The notes under the pieces were generated by a model. That model searched no databases. It saw only the letters and a program-made list of their open reading frames with translations, and had not been told where the DNA came from. Shown here in pieces: positions 10,365 through 23,100 of a stretch of 64,000 nucleotides of DNA. The number at the start of each line of letters is the position of its first letter. Position 1 is the first letter of the stretch. A program made the translations under genes and the position numbers. Source of the stretch: Fremontodendron californicum (lineage: Eukaryota; Streptophyta; Magnoliopsida; Malvales; Malvaceae); NCBI GenBank assembly GCA_030761205.1, contig JAULJL010000035.1, forward strand, positions 16,905,001 through 16,969,000. The letters run 5' to 3'.

Positions 10365-13300
10365 ATGCCGGTATCAGGAAGTGAAGAGGTGTCTATCTTT
10401 ATTTTTCCTTTTTTTTTTTTTTCAAGTTATTAGCGTCTAAGCTTAGGGAAACTGTTACAATTTTTGTATATGTTTTTGTGTTGAATATTGATTACTGTAT
10501 TTTTTTGTTGGTAGACCGGGGTTAAACCCGGTGTTGCGCAGTTTAGTGAATACAGTGCTGGTATTCCAATAAAGAAAAGGAGGTTTCCTTTAATCTGGCC
10601 ACCTTCTCAATCAACCGAAGATTCACATTCACTACCAACTGAAAATGAATCAGAGCGGAAAGGATTTTCTAGTCCGCTTCAGGGTTCAACTCCTTCAAAT
10701 GATAGTATTGTTGCAACGAGTTCAAACACCAGTGGTGTTGAAGCTAGTTTAAACACTAGTGGTGCTGCAGGAGATTCAAATGTTAGTGGTGTTGCAGTGA
10801 GTTTGAATGTTGGTAGTCTTGCAACAAGTTCTAGTGCTTCTTTTGTTGCAGTGAGTTCTACTGCTAGTAGTGTTATTACAGCGGGTTCTAACGCTAGTAG
10901 TGCTGTGGAAACTTCTAATGCTAGTAGTGTTGCATCAAGTTCTTCAAATGTTAGTAGTATTGCAGCAAGTGTAATTTCCAGCTTTTCTGATTCAAGTGAG
11001 AAAACTGTGTCTGAGAAAGAGAAGAGAAATTCTGATGATACAAATGGTAGCATGGTGCAGGGTAATAGTAACCTCCTTAGGGTAAAACTTGAAGAACAAA
11101 GCTTTACAGCTCACCCTAGGTCTTTGGCTGATATCAACAGCAAACGGAAGCTTGTGGCAACTGGAGAATCTGACAATATCCCGAGAAAGTCAGCAAAATC
11201 TGAGTTGGACTTAGTAGGCAATGTTTCTCTTACCTTTAATATAGGGAAAGATATATATAGCCAGCAAAATGTAGATGGAAAGTGTAGATTGCAATTACCT
11301 ACAGTTTTTGGGAACCCTGGATTATCATTAGGTTTAAGGGAAAATCTTTCAGCTATGGCTAGTGGAATTAATGCGCTTGGTTTTCAGAATCAGGAAAAGG
11401 CAGAACCTGTTTCCTTGAATCTATCTTTAAGCAAAGGAGAATGCAGTACTCAACTTAGAAGTACCGATGTCCATCCTAATACTAATGGTGCTAATATGCT
11501 TGCTGACAGAACAAACTGGGATTTGAATACTACAATGGATTCTTGGGAAGGTCCTGCCAGTGATGATGCTGCAAGTCAAAAAATTACTCATTTGGATGAT
11601 ATAAAGCTATTAATTTGCTCAGCTGGGATGACTGCTACCAGTATGCCCACAGATCGTAAAATACTTGAAGAGATTGAGCGCAGAGCCGAAATTGAAATGT
11701 CATCTATGCTTTCTAGCCAACAGTGTAGCACAGAGGATTCACTTCGTTTGGGCCTCACTATGCCTTATCTTCCATTGAACTCCAATGAAAAACCTTCCAG
11801 CTCATCAGCTAAAGTGGATTCGCGCAAATTTGTTGCAAATATCAGCTCACCTGGAAAATCAGTTCCTGTCAGCAAGCTGACCGTGGTTAACATTAAGCCT
11901 GTAAAATCAGAACCACTTGATGAGAGCATCAAAACTAATTCTGCTGGAGTTAAAGCCAAACCTATGGGCTTTTTAAATATTACAAAGGTGAAGTGTGAAT
12001 TAGTTGAAAACTGCAGTTCAGAAAGTTCAAAATCTTCAACTCTCAGTACCTTAAATTTAATTGATGCTAGATCCATAAAATCTGAAGCAGTGCATGAGGG
12101 TATCCAGAAAACACCAAAGATAATGGAGGGATCATTGAATCAATCAGATGAACAAATGCTACATCCTCTGGATACCACAACAGTTCATACTTGTACTGAT
12201 TTGTCATTACATGGTGATGCGTCAACTCATGTGGAACATTTTATTCAAGCCAAAGAAATTGAGCCCAGTGGTGAGGGCCAGGTTGCTTCTAAAATGATTT
12301 CTTCTGCGGATGATGATGCTAATGAATTAAACATTTCTGGTAAAATAGATAGCTCTACTTCCCAGAGTAAGAATGTTGAAGATCCTGATCAGTGCAGACT
12401 GAAATTCATGGATGTACAACTGCCTGATTCAAGGGGAACAGTTGAGGGTTCTGTAAGTGATGAGGAAAAAATTAATTTATCAGGTGATATTCTAGAGGAA
12501 GATTTATATGGCTCTGATTATGAGTCAGATGACAACCGAGAATTAGCTGCAGCTATGGATATGGAACATGATGGTAGAGCGGAAGATCATTTTGAAGATG
12601 GTGAGGTCAGAGAACCTGTAGAGAACACTGAGATAGAGGTTCCAATATGTGAGAGGCGAGAGGCTGGAAATGGAGATGATGGCGATACTGGTTATAGAAA
12701 CTCAGATTTTGTAGGGTTTGTTGGTGATAACAATCCATCTTCATCCTCTGTCAAAGAAAAAGAAACTGAAAGAGAAGACCCTGGTAAAACAAGTAGTGAT
12801 AATACTAATGAATGCATTGACACATCTGTCAATAAGGATTCCACTAGAGAAGCTGATAAAGAGGTCTGTTTGCAAGAATCATCAGCTGTTCAGATGCCTT
12901 CCAGTCAAACTGACAAAAAGAGACCCATTAAGGCCATGCCAAGAAAATCACTTGATGTATCAGAAAAGAAGGATACTATTAAAGGGGAAGAGGGAGAGCA
13001 AACATCTATCCAAGCCTCTGATATAACCCAGGGAACTTCAGTGACTATTGCTCAAGGTGCAGATGATGCTAAAAAAACTAATTCAGAAGGAAAAAGCAAT
13101 TCGGTTTTACCTATGGCAGAAGCACTTTTAAATGGTGATGATGCTGGTAAGGATGTCAACAATGGAGGTAATAGGAGTCGGATTATAAAATTATCTCGAG
13201 CTTCTAATCTGTCATCTCCTGGTAGAACAAAATCTATTTCAGGCAGGACATTGCAGTCGCAAGTTGGAAGAGAGAGTTTGCCTGATGTTGCCCTTGAAGG

Positions 13301-14833
13301 AGATAAGTTTCATCCTCGAGGGAGGTGATTATATTTATTTATTATTGCTGCTATCTCTTAGTTTTTTTTTTTTTTTTTTTTTTATTTCTTTTGATGATTA
13401 ATAAATGTCTTATAATTTTATTTTTTCTTCTGACAATGTTTACCCTCAGAGATGAAGCTTTTGGTGAAAGTTCACATAGATTCTCAAGAGAGAAGCATCA
13501 TGATCAGCCCAGAAACAATAGAATAAGTTTTATGCGCGGAAGAGGTAGGATTTCCAGTCGGATAGACACCCTACGTGGTGATCGGGATTCAGAACATAGC
13601 TTTGCTTCAGAGTTTTATAATGGTCGTACAGAATTTCGTGTTGTCAGACAAAAATATGCATCTGGTGTTTCTGATGCTGATCTTAACTTTAGTGGCTATT
13701 ATAACGGGCAAGATGGTGCATATTTTGGTACTGCACGAAGTGGGAGAAAGATCATGAGTGATGATTCATCAATTTTCCCCCATTTACCCCCTAGGAGGCG
13801 GTCTCCTGGTGGAAGAGATGGACCTGCTGCACGCAGGCTTCCAATGGTTCGCAGAGTTCCAAGAAATCTTAGTCCAAGTAGATGCATTGGTGAAGATGGA
13901 TCTGAATTAGTTGGATTAAGGCATATGAGAGGTTTTGCTGATGACCATACAGATCCAATGTTTGCTGGCTCCCAACCTTCATTTCAGGGATTAGATGGTC
14001 CTTTTGATAGGGGGAACAGGGAGTTTTCATCTGTTCAGAGAAGGGGTCTTCCACGAACTCGTTCAAAGTCTCCAATTAGACCACAGTCTCCAACCAGACG
14101 ACGAACTCGTTCTCCTGGTCCATGGCCTTCTCTTAGGAGAAGGTCACCCAATGGATTTGGAGGGACTTTGGAATTACCTCATCGAAGATCACCACCAATT
14201 TACAGGATGGAGAGGATAAGATCACCTGAACGTCCTTGTTTCGCTGGAGAAATGGTTCTTAGAAGGCATGGATCTCCTCCATATTTGTCTCGACCATCTA
14301 ATGATTTGAGGGATCTGGATTCTGGTCAAGATCATGGTCATCCAAGGTCTGGCATCCCTAATAGGAGCCCATCTGGTCGGATTTTACTTAGAAACGGTAG
14401 ACGGTTGGATATTGTAGATCCTCGAGAAAGGAATGACGGTGATGATTACTTTGGCGGGCCCATGCCATCTGGCAGGTTTCATGAGCTTGGTACTGATGGG
14501 AATGCTAATGAGAGGAGGGGGTATGGTGATAGACGAGGACCTGTTCGTCCTTTTAGGCCTCCTTATAGTGGTGCTGATAGTGAGAATTTTCATCTTAATG
14601 CTGAGGGTGGCCCTAGATCCTTTAGGTTCTGTCCAGAAGACGATTCGGAGTTAAATGAAAGAGGAAATATGAGGGGAAGGGAATTTGATAGACGGATCAA
14701 AAATCGACCAGGGAATGCTCCTAGGAGAACAAGAAACATTGAGGAGCAGGATGGAAATTTCAGGCACGGTGGTCAGGTTTGGCACGATGATGGATTTGAT
14801 GATATGTCACCATTGAAGCGAAAACGATTTTGA
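10365..14833 (+). CDS. Large Ser/Arg/Pro-rich nuclear-type protein, function unknown
   Basis: Coding exons 10365-10388, 10515-13324 and 13450-14833 join in frame to 1405 aa. Translation starts MPVSGSEE, then residues such as IPIKKRRFPLIWPPSQ. Residues about 65-165 are a degenerate Ser/Ala/Val/Asn repeat. The middle is acidic and Ser-rich with VKSEP and IKSEA motifs that resemble sumoylation sites. The last third is basic, with many RSP/SPRR dipeptide runs and Arg-Gly patches, ending DDMSPLKRKRF, a likely nuclear signal. I recognise no catalytic or folded domain. It resembles conserved but uncharacterised plant proteins. The RS-type C-terminus suggests a role in RNA processing or chromatin, which is inference. 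The protein looks largely disordered. The start codon was chosen because the short first exon splices in frame to the long one. Confidence 0.8.
10700..10975 (+). repeat. Degenerate coding minisatellite (Ser/Ala/Val/Asn repeat)
   Basis: Units of about 24-33 bp around the core GCTAGTAGTGTTGCA repeat roughly nine times with drift. All keep the reading frame of the Ser/Arg-rich gene. The opposite strand is also open across the array, which reflects the repeat composition and is not a second gene. Confidence 0.7.
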
Positions 14834-15778
14834 GTAAGTTAGTATATGCCATTAGTCATTGTTAATGGTGTAAATTATAGGAGCAGCAGGGCAGAATCTG
14901 TTACTTCCATTTACCTGCATGGTTAGGGATACCATGTTTAGAGATTACCATTCTTGACTATTTTCTGCATATGTCATGATCCCTTGTTTAGGATGTAAAA
15001 TAAAATATGGAAGCAGCAGCTAGCAGAATCAATTGATGGTAATTTTGCCTGAAGAACAGATCAAAATACTCCTGTTTGGCAGGTTTTCATGAGACAACTC
15101 AAACCTTCTCTGTTACCCTAACTTGATTTTTGCTGGTTATTCCTTTGGGCAGACCTTTTTTCCAGCTGAGAAAAGGTGAGTGCTTGCATTTAAAAGAACG
15201 AAAGGAAACAAAGGGTATGATCAGTTTATCTATTACTACATGAATAAATTTGTTTTTCTGCATGCTACCCAGCTGGTCATCACTTTAATTGCAAAAATGG
15301 CATGGCTTCATGTGGTCCGGATTGACGAACTTTCTGTTTATAAATGTCATTCCTGTACAGTAAGGTGACATTGTTTTCAAGCTTTTTCAAAGGACAGTTG
15401 GATATCGCCATGAAAATTGAAGATCTAAATTTAAAAGAAATGAAAGAGGCAGAGCAGAAAATGCTGCATTTTACTGCAATACCATGCCTTTACTGGTGCT
15501 TTGACTCTAATTTCTTCTCAACAACATAAAGGATCCAAGTTTTATGAGATGGGAATCATTGGATTTGGCCCGGGTTTTTGGTTCTGAGCAACAGGTTAAT
15601 CTGTGAATATAAACTTAATCTATTGTTCCAGTAGAATCAAATTCTGAACTTCTTTTAACTTTCCCTTTTAGCATGAAATATGGATCAGTAACATTGGAGT
15701 TTACTTTCATGTTTCACATTGTGGTAGCTTCTGCATTGGATTTTTCCTTTTTTGCCTCAAATAGGTTATGCTGCTATA
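14834..15778 (+). other. 3' region of the Ser/Arg-rich gene with splice-like signals
   Basis: The stop TGA is followed directly by GTAAGT, a near-ideal donor. A pyrimidine tract and CAG at about 15158-15169, then another donor (AAAAG|GTGAGT) 10-11 bases later, suggest spliced 3' UTR exons. No coding sequence is convincing here. Confidence 0.35.
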
Positions 15779-15976
15779 TATGTTGCTTCCACTGTTTATT
15801 TTTCTTTAAGTACTCCTATCCGACTTCCGTATTCGACGTATATCCGGACATGAGTATGGGGATATGATCCTTGAAGGACCCTCCAAATACATGGAAATCT
15901 TAGAAAAAAAAGTGAACAGACCTGTGTCAGATAGATACTATTGTTCGACACTCACACCCGAGTCCGAGTAACATAG
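15779..15976 (+). mobile_element. MITE family A copy 2
   Basis: It runs from TATGTTGCTTCCAC to GAGTCCGAGTAACATAG. The internal GGACCCTCCAAATACATGG segment is shared with the other copies. The flanks GCTGCTATA and GTTGCTATC look like a decayed 9-bp target duplication. Confidence 0.8.
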
Positions 15977-16322
15977 GTTGCTATCATCTTTGTGGATAGG
16001 GATTAGGTCTCCTTTGGAATACTAATAAATAAATTGTTAAATATTGCAAATTATGGGTCTTATGCTTCCTTCTTTTGTCACCATATCTTGAATTTCTTGG
16101 TTGAAATTTGAAAGTGATGGGGGTTTGATTTTTCTGAAATAGTCTCTAAACTTTAGCCAAAAAAAAAAAAAAAAAGAGACAAAATTGGTAGAAGTGATCA
16201 TTATTTGGAAGGAAGCATGACAGTGAATGGGATGTTGATTTTGGGGATGATTTAATTGACCACCATCAAGAAAATAATTTTTTTTATACAAAAAAGGCCG
16301 TAGCATGAGATATTAAAAAGTA

Positions 16323-16420
16323 ATGTAGATGTTGAAATTCGAATTTTATAATTGTTAGATGCTATTTTTTAAAGATGATTGTATGAATCAATTGGCTAAA
16401 CGTTGGGTTCAAAAAATGGA
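16323..16420. repeat. Dispersed repeat B, copy 1
   Basis: About 95 bp alignable with 37509-37600. Shared landmarks in order are GTAGATRTTGARATTCGAA, TTTTTAAAGRTGATTG and TTGGGTTCA. There is no coding sequence. The GATTCGAATC core resembles a reversed pol III B box, so a SINE relic is possible. Confidence 0.5.
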
Positions 16421-17970
16421 ATTTCTTTGGGAAATTCGAAGTTCTTGAAGCTGGGAACACAAGGCAAGGCATGCTTTTTAATGAGGATTGATGTTGAAAT
16501 ATTCTTAAAGGCATAAGCAGTCTGGGTATTTGATCTTCTAGATTTAGGAGAAATAACTATAAATTAATAGATTTAAAAATGAAAAAAAAAAGGTAAAAAA
16601 ACTTAATAACAATTGGAATGGGAAGGGAATATTCTTTTCAATTTTAATTTTAATGAGCTCAAGCTTGAATTCAAAGTCCAACTTAAATTATGACTGACAC
16701 AGGTACTTCCAATTTCAATAAGTGGTCAATTTAGAGAGTTAAGGTTTAGAAAAAATCTGAAAAAATTGAAAATTGATTCGAATTGTAGGTTCGGTTTTTA
16801 TTGAATTTAGATTGATTTTAGTTTGGGTATTTGATTTGATTTGATTCGGTTTGGTTTTGATTTACAAATTAAAAACGCAATTATTCGAATCAAATCAAAT
16901 ATTTAAAAATTTATTTTTATTTTCATAATATAAAAATAAATATTTTATTTATAAAATAATGAGAAAAACAAAAATATGATAAAATATAAGTTTTTATAAT
17001 TTTTCAAAATTGATGAATTGAATCAATCTTAAAAAATTCGGTTCGGATAGGTTCGTTATAGATATTATTCTATTTAGTTTGGTTTGATTTTTAAAAAATC
17101 AAAATATTGCATATTAACTATTTGTTCAGAATCGAACCGAACCGTTATCGTTGTTAATTATTTGTCATAGTTTTTGTTAATTTTTATATATTATGATTAT
17201 TTTAATAAAAAATAATAATTCATTGATAATGTATATATGTATATATATATATATTCTTTCAAAATTTTATTTATTTGAAGTGATAATATATTTAATAAAC
17301 ATTTATTTTTAATTAAAATCAATCTCTTCGTCAAAATAATCTTGGATTACTCCCAAAACAATTTTGGTAAAGTTCCATGATATTTTTTGCTGGGAATAAT
17401 TTAAAAAACTTACCACTTGTAACTTTTTTTAAAATTTATATTTTAAGAGATTTTTCTTAAATATAGTTATATTTTATTATTCAAATTATTTAGTTAAAAT
17501 TTCTTTGTCATTTTATTCGTTATTTTAGAAATTTTTTATAAATTTAAATCAATCAAATAATTACAAATTATAATAAATAAAATAATAAAATTTTAAAATT
17601 ATATCTAAAAATCATTGGACTTTGTCTAATAAAAAAGAATTCAGAAAGAATTTAAATAAAAAAGCAGAATATGAGAAGTTATCATATCAATTTCAATAGT
17701 TGAAAGAATTAATTATTTTTAATAAATTATCATTAATAAAAAAGGTAAAATATGAAAATTAGCATATCAATTTAATATTTTTATATTTTATTAAAAAGAA
17801 AAAAATACACTTAATTTAATTAAAAAGTTAATAAAATGAAAGCCACAAAATGTTATTATATTAATCTCAATATTTTCATATTCTATCCATTCAATTTAAT
17901 TAAAATGATAGCAAGAAGAAAAGTCACAAAATGTTATTATATCAATTTTATTTTTTATAAATTTATTGAT
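16421..17970. other. Intergenic AT-rich DNA with MITE-like relics
   Basis: No gene found. 16740-17150 carries GGTTCGGTTTTTATTGAA-type sequence at one side and ATCGAACCGAACCG at the other, the pattern of a degenerate hAT MITE. Its edges are not clear enough to list. Confidence 0.45.
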
Positions 17971-17981
17971 TTATATGTGGC

Positions 17982-18245
17982 TAGACCTGCTCACGGACCG
18001 GGCGGGCAGGCCCGACCCGTATTGGATCGGGCCTGGACAGAAAATTCTTGTTTCGGACCGGTCAGATCCAGAACAGTATTTTAAATATTAAAATAATATT
18101 ATTTTATTTAATTATAAAAATATATAATTTTTAATAATTTTTTTAATTTTTAAATAGGATGAACAGTGTTTATGGACAGATGGGCTGATCCGAGCAAGGA
18201 TCTTGAAAAATTTTCTGACCTCGGTCCGGCTCATGAGCACCTCTA
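17982..18245. mobile_element. hAT-type MITE with 8-bp target duplication TATGTGGC
   Basis: A 264-bp element starting TAGACCTGC and ending GAGCACCTCTA (reverse complement TAGAGGTGC). It is flanked by perfect TATGTGGC at 17974-17981 and 18246-18253. An 8-bp duplication with TAG-type ends is the hAT hallmark. Interior: GC-richer GGGCGGGCAGG/GGTCCGGCTC arms around an AT-rich core, with no coding capacity. Confidence 0.88.
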
Positions 18246-18253
18246 TATGTGGC

Positions 18254-19640
18254 TTTTGATATTTCATTTTTAATCTATATATAGGAACGTTGCAGTGGAC
18301 GAGAATGAAGATTTATTTCATTGATAGTTCATATTCATTTTTTTTAAAGTTTTATGATATTACTATAATTTCTTATGAAAACATGTTACATTATAGTTAG
18401 ATATGAGGTGAATTTGTTTTTCTAATATTTTATTTTTTCAATATGATCGTTATTTTAATTTGTTTGTTTGTTTTCTTAAAAATTTATTTTATTTTATTTT
18501 TAATTTTTATTCCAATAAATTAGCATGTATAGATTATTTGGTAAAGAAAGGATTTTAAGATATTTTTTAAGTGTTTTTCTAAAAGGTAATCATGCAAAAT
18601 ACAACCAGAAAACGTATTTAACAAAATAATAGTCATTTACTTTATTATTTATTTATGTATTTATTTATTTTTTCATTAAATAAATAAATAATTGAATATT
18701 AAACCACATATTAAATCTCAAATAAGTTTCGCATAGTAAAAGATAAAAAAATACTCTTCCGATCCTGAAGACGAAAATATTCTTCAAAGCCTTTTATCTT
18801 TTTATAAGGTATTTTGGTAATTTTTTGTAGTTTAGAATCAGATGAATAAAGCAATCATTTTAGTTTTTTTTTTTTTTTTTTTTCCCTTTTCAAACTTTTA
18901 AAAAACTTAAATAAAGCATGAAAAATTATTTCAAACGCTTTCAATGAAAATTTTTAATTTTACCAAAAAGATTAAAATATTATCACATACTTCTTCAAAA
19001 TTTATTAAAAAAGTCAATATAATAAAATAATATATTCATAGCAGTTTTCCAATTTTACTTATAAAATTTGAAAATTTTATTATTATTTTTGAATATATTA
19101 TACATTGAATTCTTCTTAATATTTAAAATAATTATACTATATATAAAACGACAAGTTAATGTCACAACTCACAAGTTAAATAACACAAATTCAATTAGTA
19201 AAACCACGTACAAATTATATTATAATATCAATAATATATATTAACAAGATCATATTCGTAATTTAATATTTAAAAAAATAAAAAAACTATTTTTTTAATT
19301 TAAAAAATCAATATGTGTAATTATTCTATATTTTTCTCTCATTTTCTTTTCTTTTCATTTCATTATAACTATATAATATTTTTTATTTTTTTAATATTTC
19401 TTTTAATTATCATATTATATATATATATATTTCATCACATAACAAGTGTGCATATAATTAGTATTTAAGAATTATAAATTAAATAAAATATAGTATTTAT
19501 TTAATGAAATATTGCAAAATTTTTGCAGCCGAATCAAGCTGGGTTTTTTGATCTAGAAATCTTCTGAAGCGGGGCCGGTTTTTCTATAGATTTCGACAGA
19601 CAGGCCCAACCCATTTAAATCTATAAACACCCACTATTGA
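18254..19640. other. Gene-free AT-rich intergenic DNA
   Basis: AT-rich, with several poly-T and TA runs. Nothing coding. The last part (19600 onward) becomes pyrimidine-rich and leads into the SAC3A 5' UTR. Confidence 0.5.
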
Positions 19641-19670
19641 ATCTCTTTTATTTTTCAATTATTTTTTTCC

Positions 19671-19680
19671 TCCTATAAAT
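19671..19680 (+). promoter_or_regulatory. Candidate TATA box of SAC3A
   Basis: CCTATAAATT precedes a strongly CT-rich leader. A donor-like GAAG|GTTAGAAG near 19939 and an acceptor TATAG at 20124-20128 imply a 5' UTR intron ending 13 bp before the start codon. Confidence 0.4.
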
Positions 19681-20130
19681 TTCTTCCGATTCTCTTTCTC
19701 CTGTGTCTGTCTTTCCTTCTCGCTCGTGGGGTTTTTTTTTTTTTATAAATTCATTTTTTTTGTTCTCTATATTCTCTGCTCTATTTTGTTTTAATTGATT
19801 AAATCCTATATTCAATTATTTCGCGTATAAAATTTCCTTTTTTGTTGTTTTTTCCTTTCTGGGTTTTCTCCGTTGATCTCAAAACTTTGTTCTTTGCTGC
19901 TAAAAACGATCCCTCACATCAATTTCGAGGGTTTTTGAAGGTTAGAAGTTGGTCAGTTTCCTTTAAATTTAATTAGGGTTTTCTGGGTTTTTTTTTAAAA
20001 TTTTCTAAATATTATCTCAATGCAAAAGTTTCAATTTTTTTGGGTAATTTAATTCTTGATTTGATAAAATTTCTAGTTCTTTTTGGTGTGCTAATTTTCT
20101 TTTTTTGCTTTTTTTGAGTGAAATATAGGG

Positions 20131-20145
20131 ATGATGATGAAATGA
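20131..20145 (+). promoter_or_regulatory. Four-codon upstream ORF overlapping the SAC3A start
   Basis: ATGATGATGAAATGA encodes Met-Met-Met-Lys-stop. Its TGA (20143-20145) overlaps the main ATG (20142-20144). This lies inside the same exon just after the 5' splice acceptor, so ribosomes would meet it first. Confidence 0.6.
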
Positions 20146-23100
20146 TGAATCAAGCTACTAATACACAAACATTAGCGTCAGTTGACCCGAAATCAGTTGA
20201 GGTAATTTCCTTTTTTGTTTGTTTTGAGAAAAAAAAAATGCTAAAATGGTTAAAGAAGTTGATTTAAGTAATGGGTTGGGTTAAAAAATTGTTGAAATTG
20301 AATACCGAAGGTAATAGCATTTTTTTCTAATGAATTTGCTTTGAAATTTCAAAATGGAAAATCAAAGGTTGTAGCAACGCTTGTGATGAATTGAGTTGGA
20401 GGTTTCTAAGTTATTTAGTTAGATTTTAGTGCTTTTGGTATTTTGGTTGTGAAGAGTGTTGCTTTCTGTAGTTAGTTTAGAATTGGATTACAAAGGTGTT
20501 GAAATCGAAAACTGAAGGTAGTACCATTGCTTATAGATTGGGTTGAAGTGTTATGTTAGGGTTAAGCTCTTTAAGCATTTTCGAAGTGAAGAATGTTTCG
20601 TATTGTGTATTGGGTTTGTATATAGAATTCAGTTAGAACTTAAAAGGATTCCAATCTTAGTTTAAAGGTAGTGGCATTGCTTTCAATGAATTCAGTTTGA
20701 AGTTTCTAAGTTGTTTAGTTAGGTTTTGGCTCTTTAGGCTTTTTTGAGAGGCAGAATTTGCTTGTTGTGAACTGGATTGGTTTAGAGTTGGATTATGTGT
20801 TGAATCATAAACTGAAAGGCATTGTTTGTAATGAATTGGGTTTGAAGTTTCTAAGTTTTTTTTAGTTAGGTTATATTACTTTAGGCATTTTGGAAGCGGA
20901 GTTTTCTTCTTGTGAATTGGGTTTGAGTTTACATCAATGGTTTGTTTGAAAAAGGACAGGTTTTATGTTGTGGTTGGTTCTACTTGTACATACTACATCC
21001 AAGTTAACGGCATATTTTAGAAGTAATCAGATTTGGAGTTCTGAATTTAGAAGAACCTTATTTTAGATAAGTTATTTACTTTCATAGTGATTGGCATCTG
21101 AATTCTTGGTTGATTCATCCCTTCATCTGTCATTCATTAATTTTTGTTTTCAGAATCTATATGTTGTTAATGCAAGTCAAGAGCAGACATCTTATGTTCC
21201 CTCAACAACTGGTTCTGAAGCTGCATCATGGAACATGTATAGGGTGGATAATCACTCTGCTGAAAATGGAAGTTTTTCAAATTCCACTTACCACCACGTG
21301 CAGCACACAGATCCATCGTCAAGAACCGTTCAGGATGGGCCAAATGCAACATCTCTTGCTACTTCATCGAGCTTAGGAACGACAAATGCACAACCAGACT
21401 ACGGTGGCTATAATTCATACTCAAATTCTGCCGATCCTTATTCACATGGGAGCACAGGTTACCAAGGTTACTATAATGGTTATCAGCAACAACCTAACCC
21501 CTCTTACTCTCAGCCAGTAGGAGCATATCAAAACACAGGTGCTCCATATCAGCCTCTTTCCTCATTTCAGAATACAGGGTCTTATGCTGGGCCTGCAAGT
21601 TATTCAAGCACTTACTACAATCCTGGTGATTATCAGACAGCTGGAGGTTACCCAAGCAACAGTTACACTCATCAGACTACCACGTGGAATGAAGGCAATT
21701 ATGCAAATTACTCTACTCACCAATATTCAAACTACACTCCAGATACAAGTGGGGCTTATGCCGCTGGTAATGCAGCTGCAAATTCATTGCATTATCAGCA
21801 GCATTACAAGCAGTGGGCCGATTATTACAATCAAACAGAAGTTAGTTGTGCCCCTGGAACAGAAAATTTGTCTGTTGCTAGTACATCCACTCAGGTGTCT
21901 CAGGTGTCTCAGGTTCCTGGTGTTAGTGGTGGATATCCCACTTCAAACAGCCAAGCTCCCACAACTTTTACCCCATCTTGGAGGCCAGAGTCCAGTTCAT
22001 CTCAAATGCCTTTGGTGCAGGTTTGAGTTTATGTTGGATGCATAGTTCAGGATTAGCTGAGCCTGAATTCCATACATAGTGATGACTTATTTCTGCTAAC
22101 TGCTAATCTTAAAATATGCATTCTATCATTATTTTATTTTGTTTATGTTTAGGCCTTTTGCTGTATTAGATAATTTTTTATGGTTGAAGGTGATTGTTTT
22201 TGAAGTGTGCTTTTGCAGGTATTTTAAATATTTCTATTTTGTTGGAATTGAGGTATAGTATGATAGGTGCAATACTTTGTGTGTGATTGTTATTGATCAA
22301 TTTTCTATTTGATGGGATATTTCTTCTTGCATAGACTGCCTCTCAACCCAATGAACCCATTATGTTTCATCTCTCTTTGGTTGATTTTCTGATCTATTAT
22401 TTATGTTTCGTATCATAAATATTGTTCTTCTCAATATTTAGATATGAATTTTGGATGCTTTACTAGAATGTTCGGTGCATTTTGTTGACCTTCCACCAGG
22501 TAAGATTGCATTGTTCTTAAGATGAGGGATTTTTGAAATTTAGAAAATATACTTTCTCTGTTTTTGATATGAGTTAGAGCATGCTATGCATGACATATGG
22601 GGATAAGTTTGCTTGAAAGTTGGTCCCTTAGACCAACATTTCCTCTCTCTGTGGTAAAATCAGAACCGCAATTACTTGTAAATCTAAAAATTCCTAAGGT
22701 GTTAACTCTTGTTCTGACATAAAGACAGTGTACTATTGGAATTATTTCTCTTTATTGCATAATTAGTGAAATAGGTACAAGAATTTTTTAGTTGGATCAT
22801 GTGAGTATGATTAGTTCAAATTCCTCAGTTCTTTTAGTGTTAGCAACTTCTATCAGTGAGCTATTTAGATAGTAATCTCTTTCTGCAAGCCAAGGGCTTT
22901 TGGTGGTCATGTCAACATTTGAGTTGCTATAACTGTTTTAGGTTTTTTTGCCAGTATGTCACTGCCTGTGAGAAGGTGCATTGTGTTAGATATTTAGTAT
23001 TTGAGGTGCTACTATTTGTTTGAGGTGGAATGCTTGTTTAAACTTTTGCATTATGTTTGGTAAAAAGGGTAGAATTTAGGGGCAGAAAATCATTTGGCTT

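Noticed and set aside
10679..11053. Open minus-strand frame of about 120 codons over the Ser-rich repeat
   Set aside because: It is a mirror of the in-frame minisatellite of the plus-strand gene; hydrophobic low-complexity content, no promoter or splice context.
21091..21153. Possible alternative ATG start for SAC3A in the second coding exon's upstream sequence
   Set aside because: The acceptor at 21152-21153 joins in frame to a short first exon at 20142, which has the better start and matches the family N-terminus; the 21091 ATG lies in the intron.
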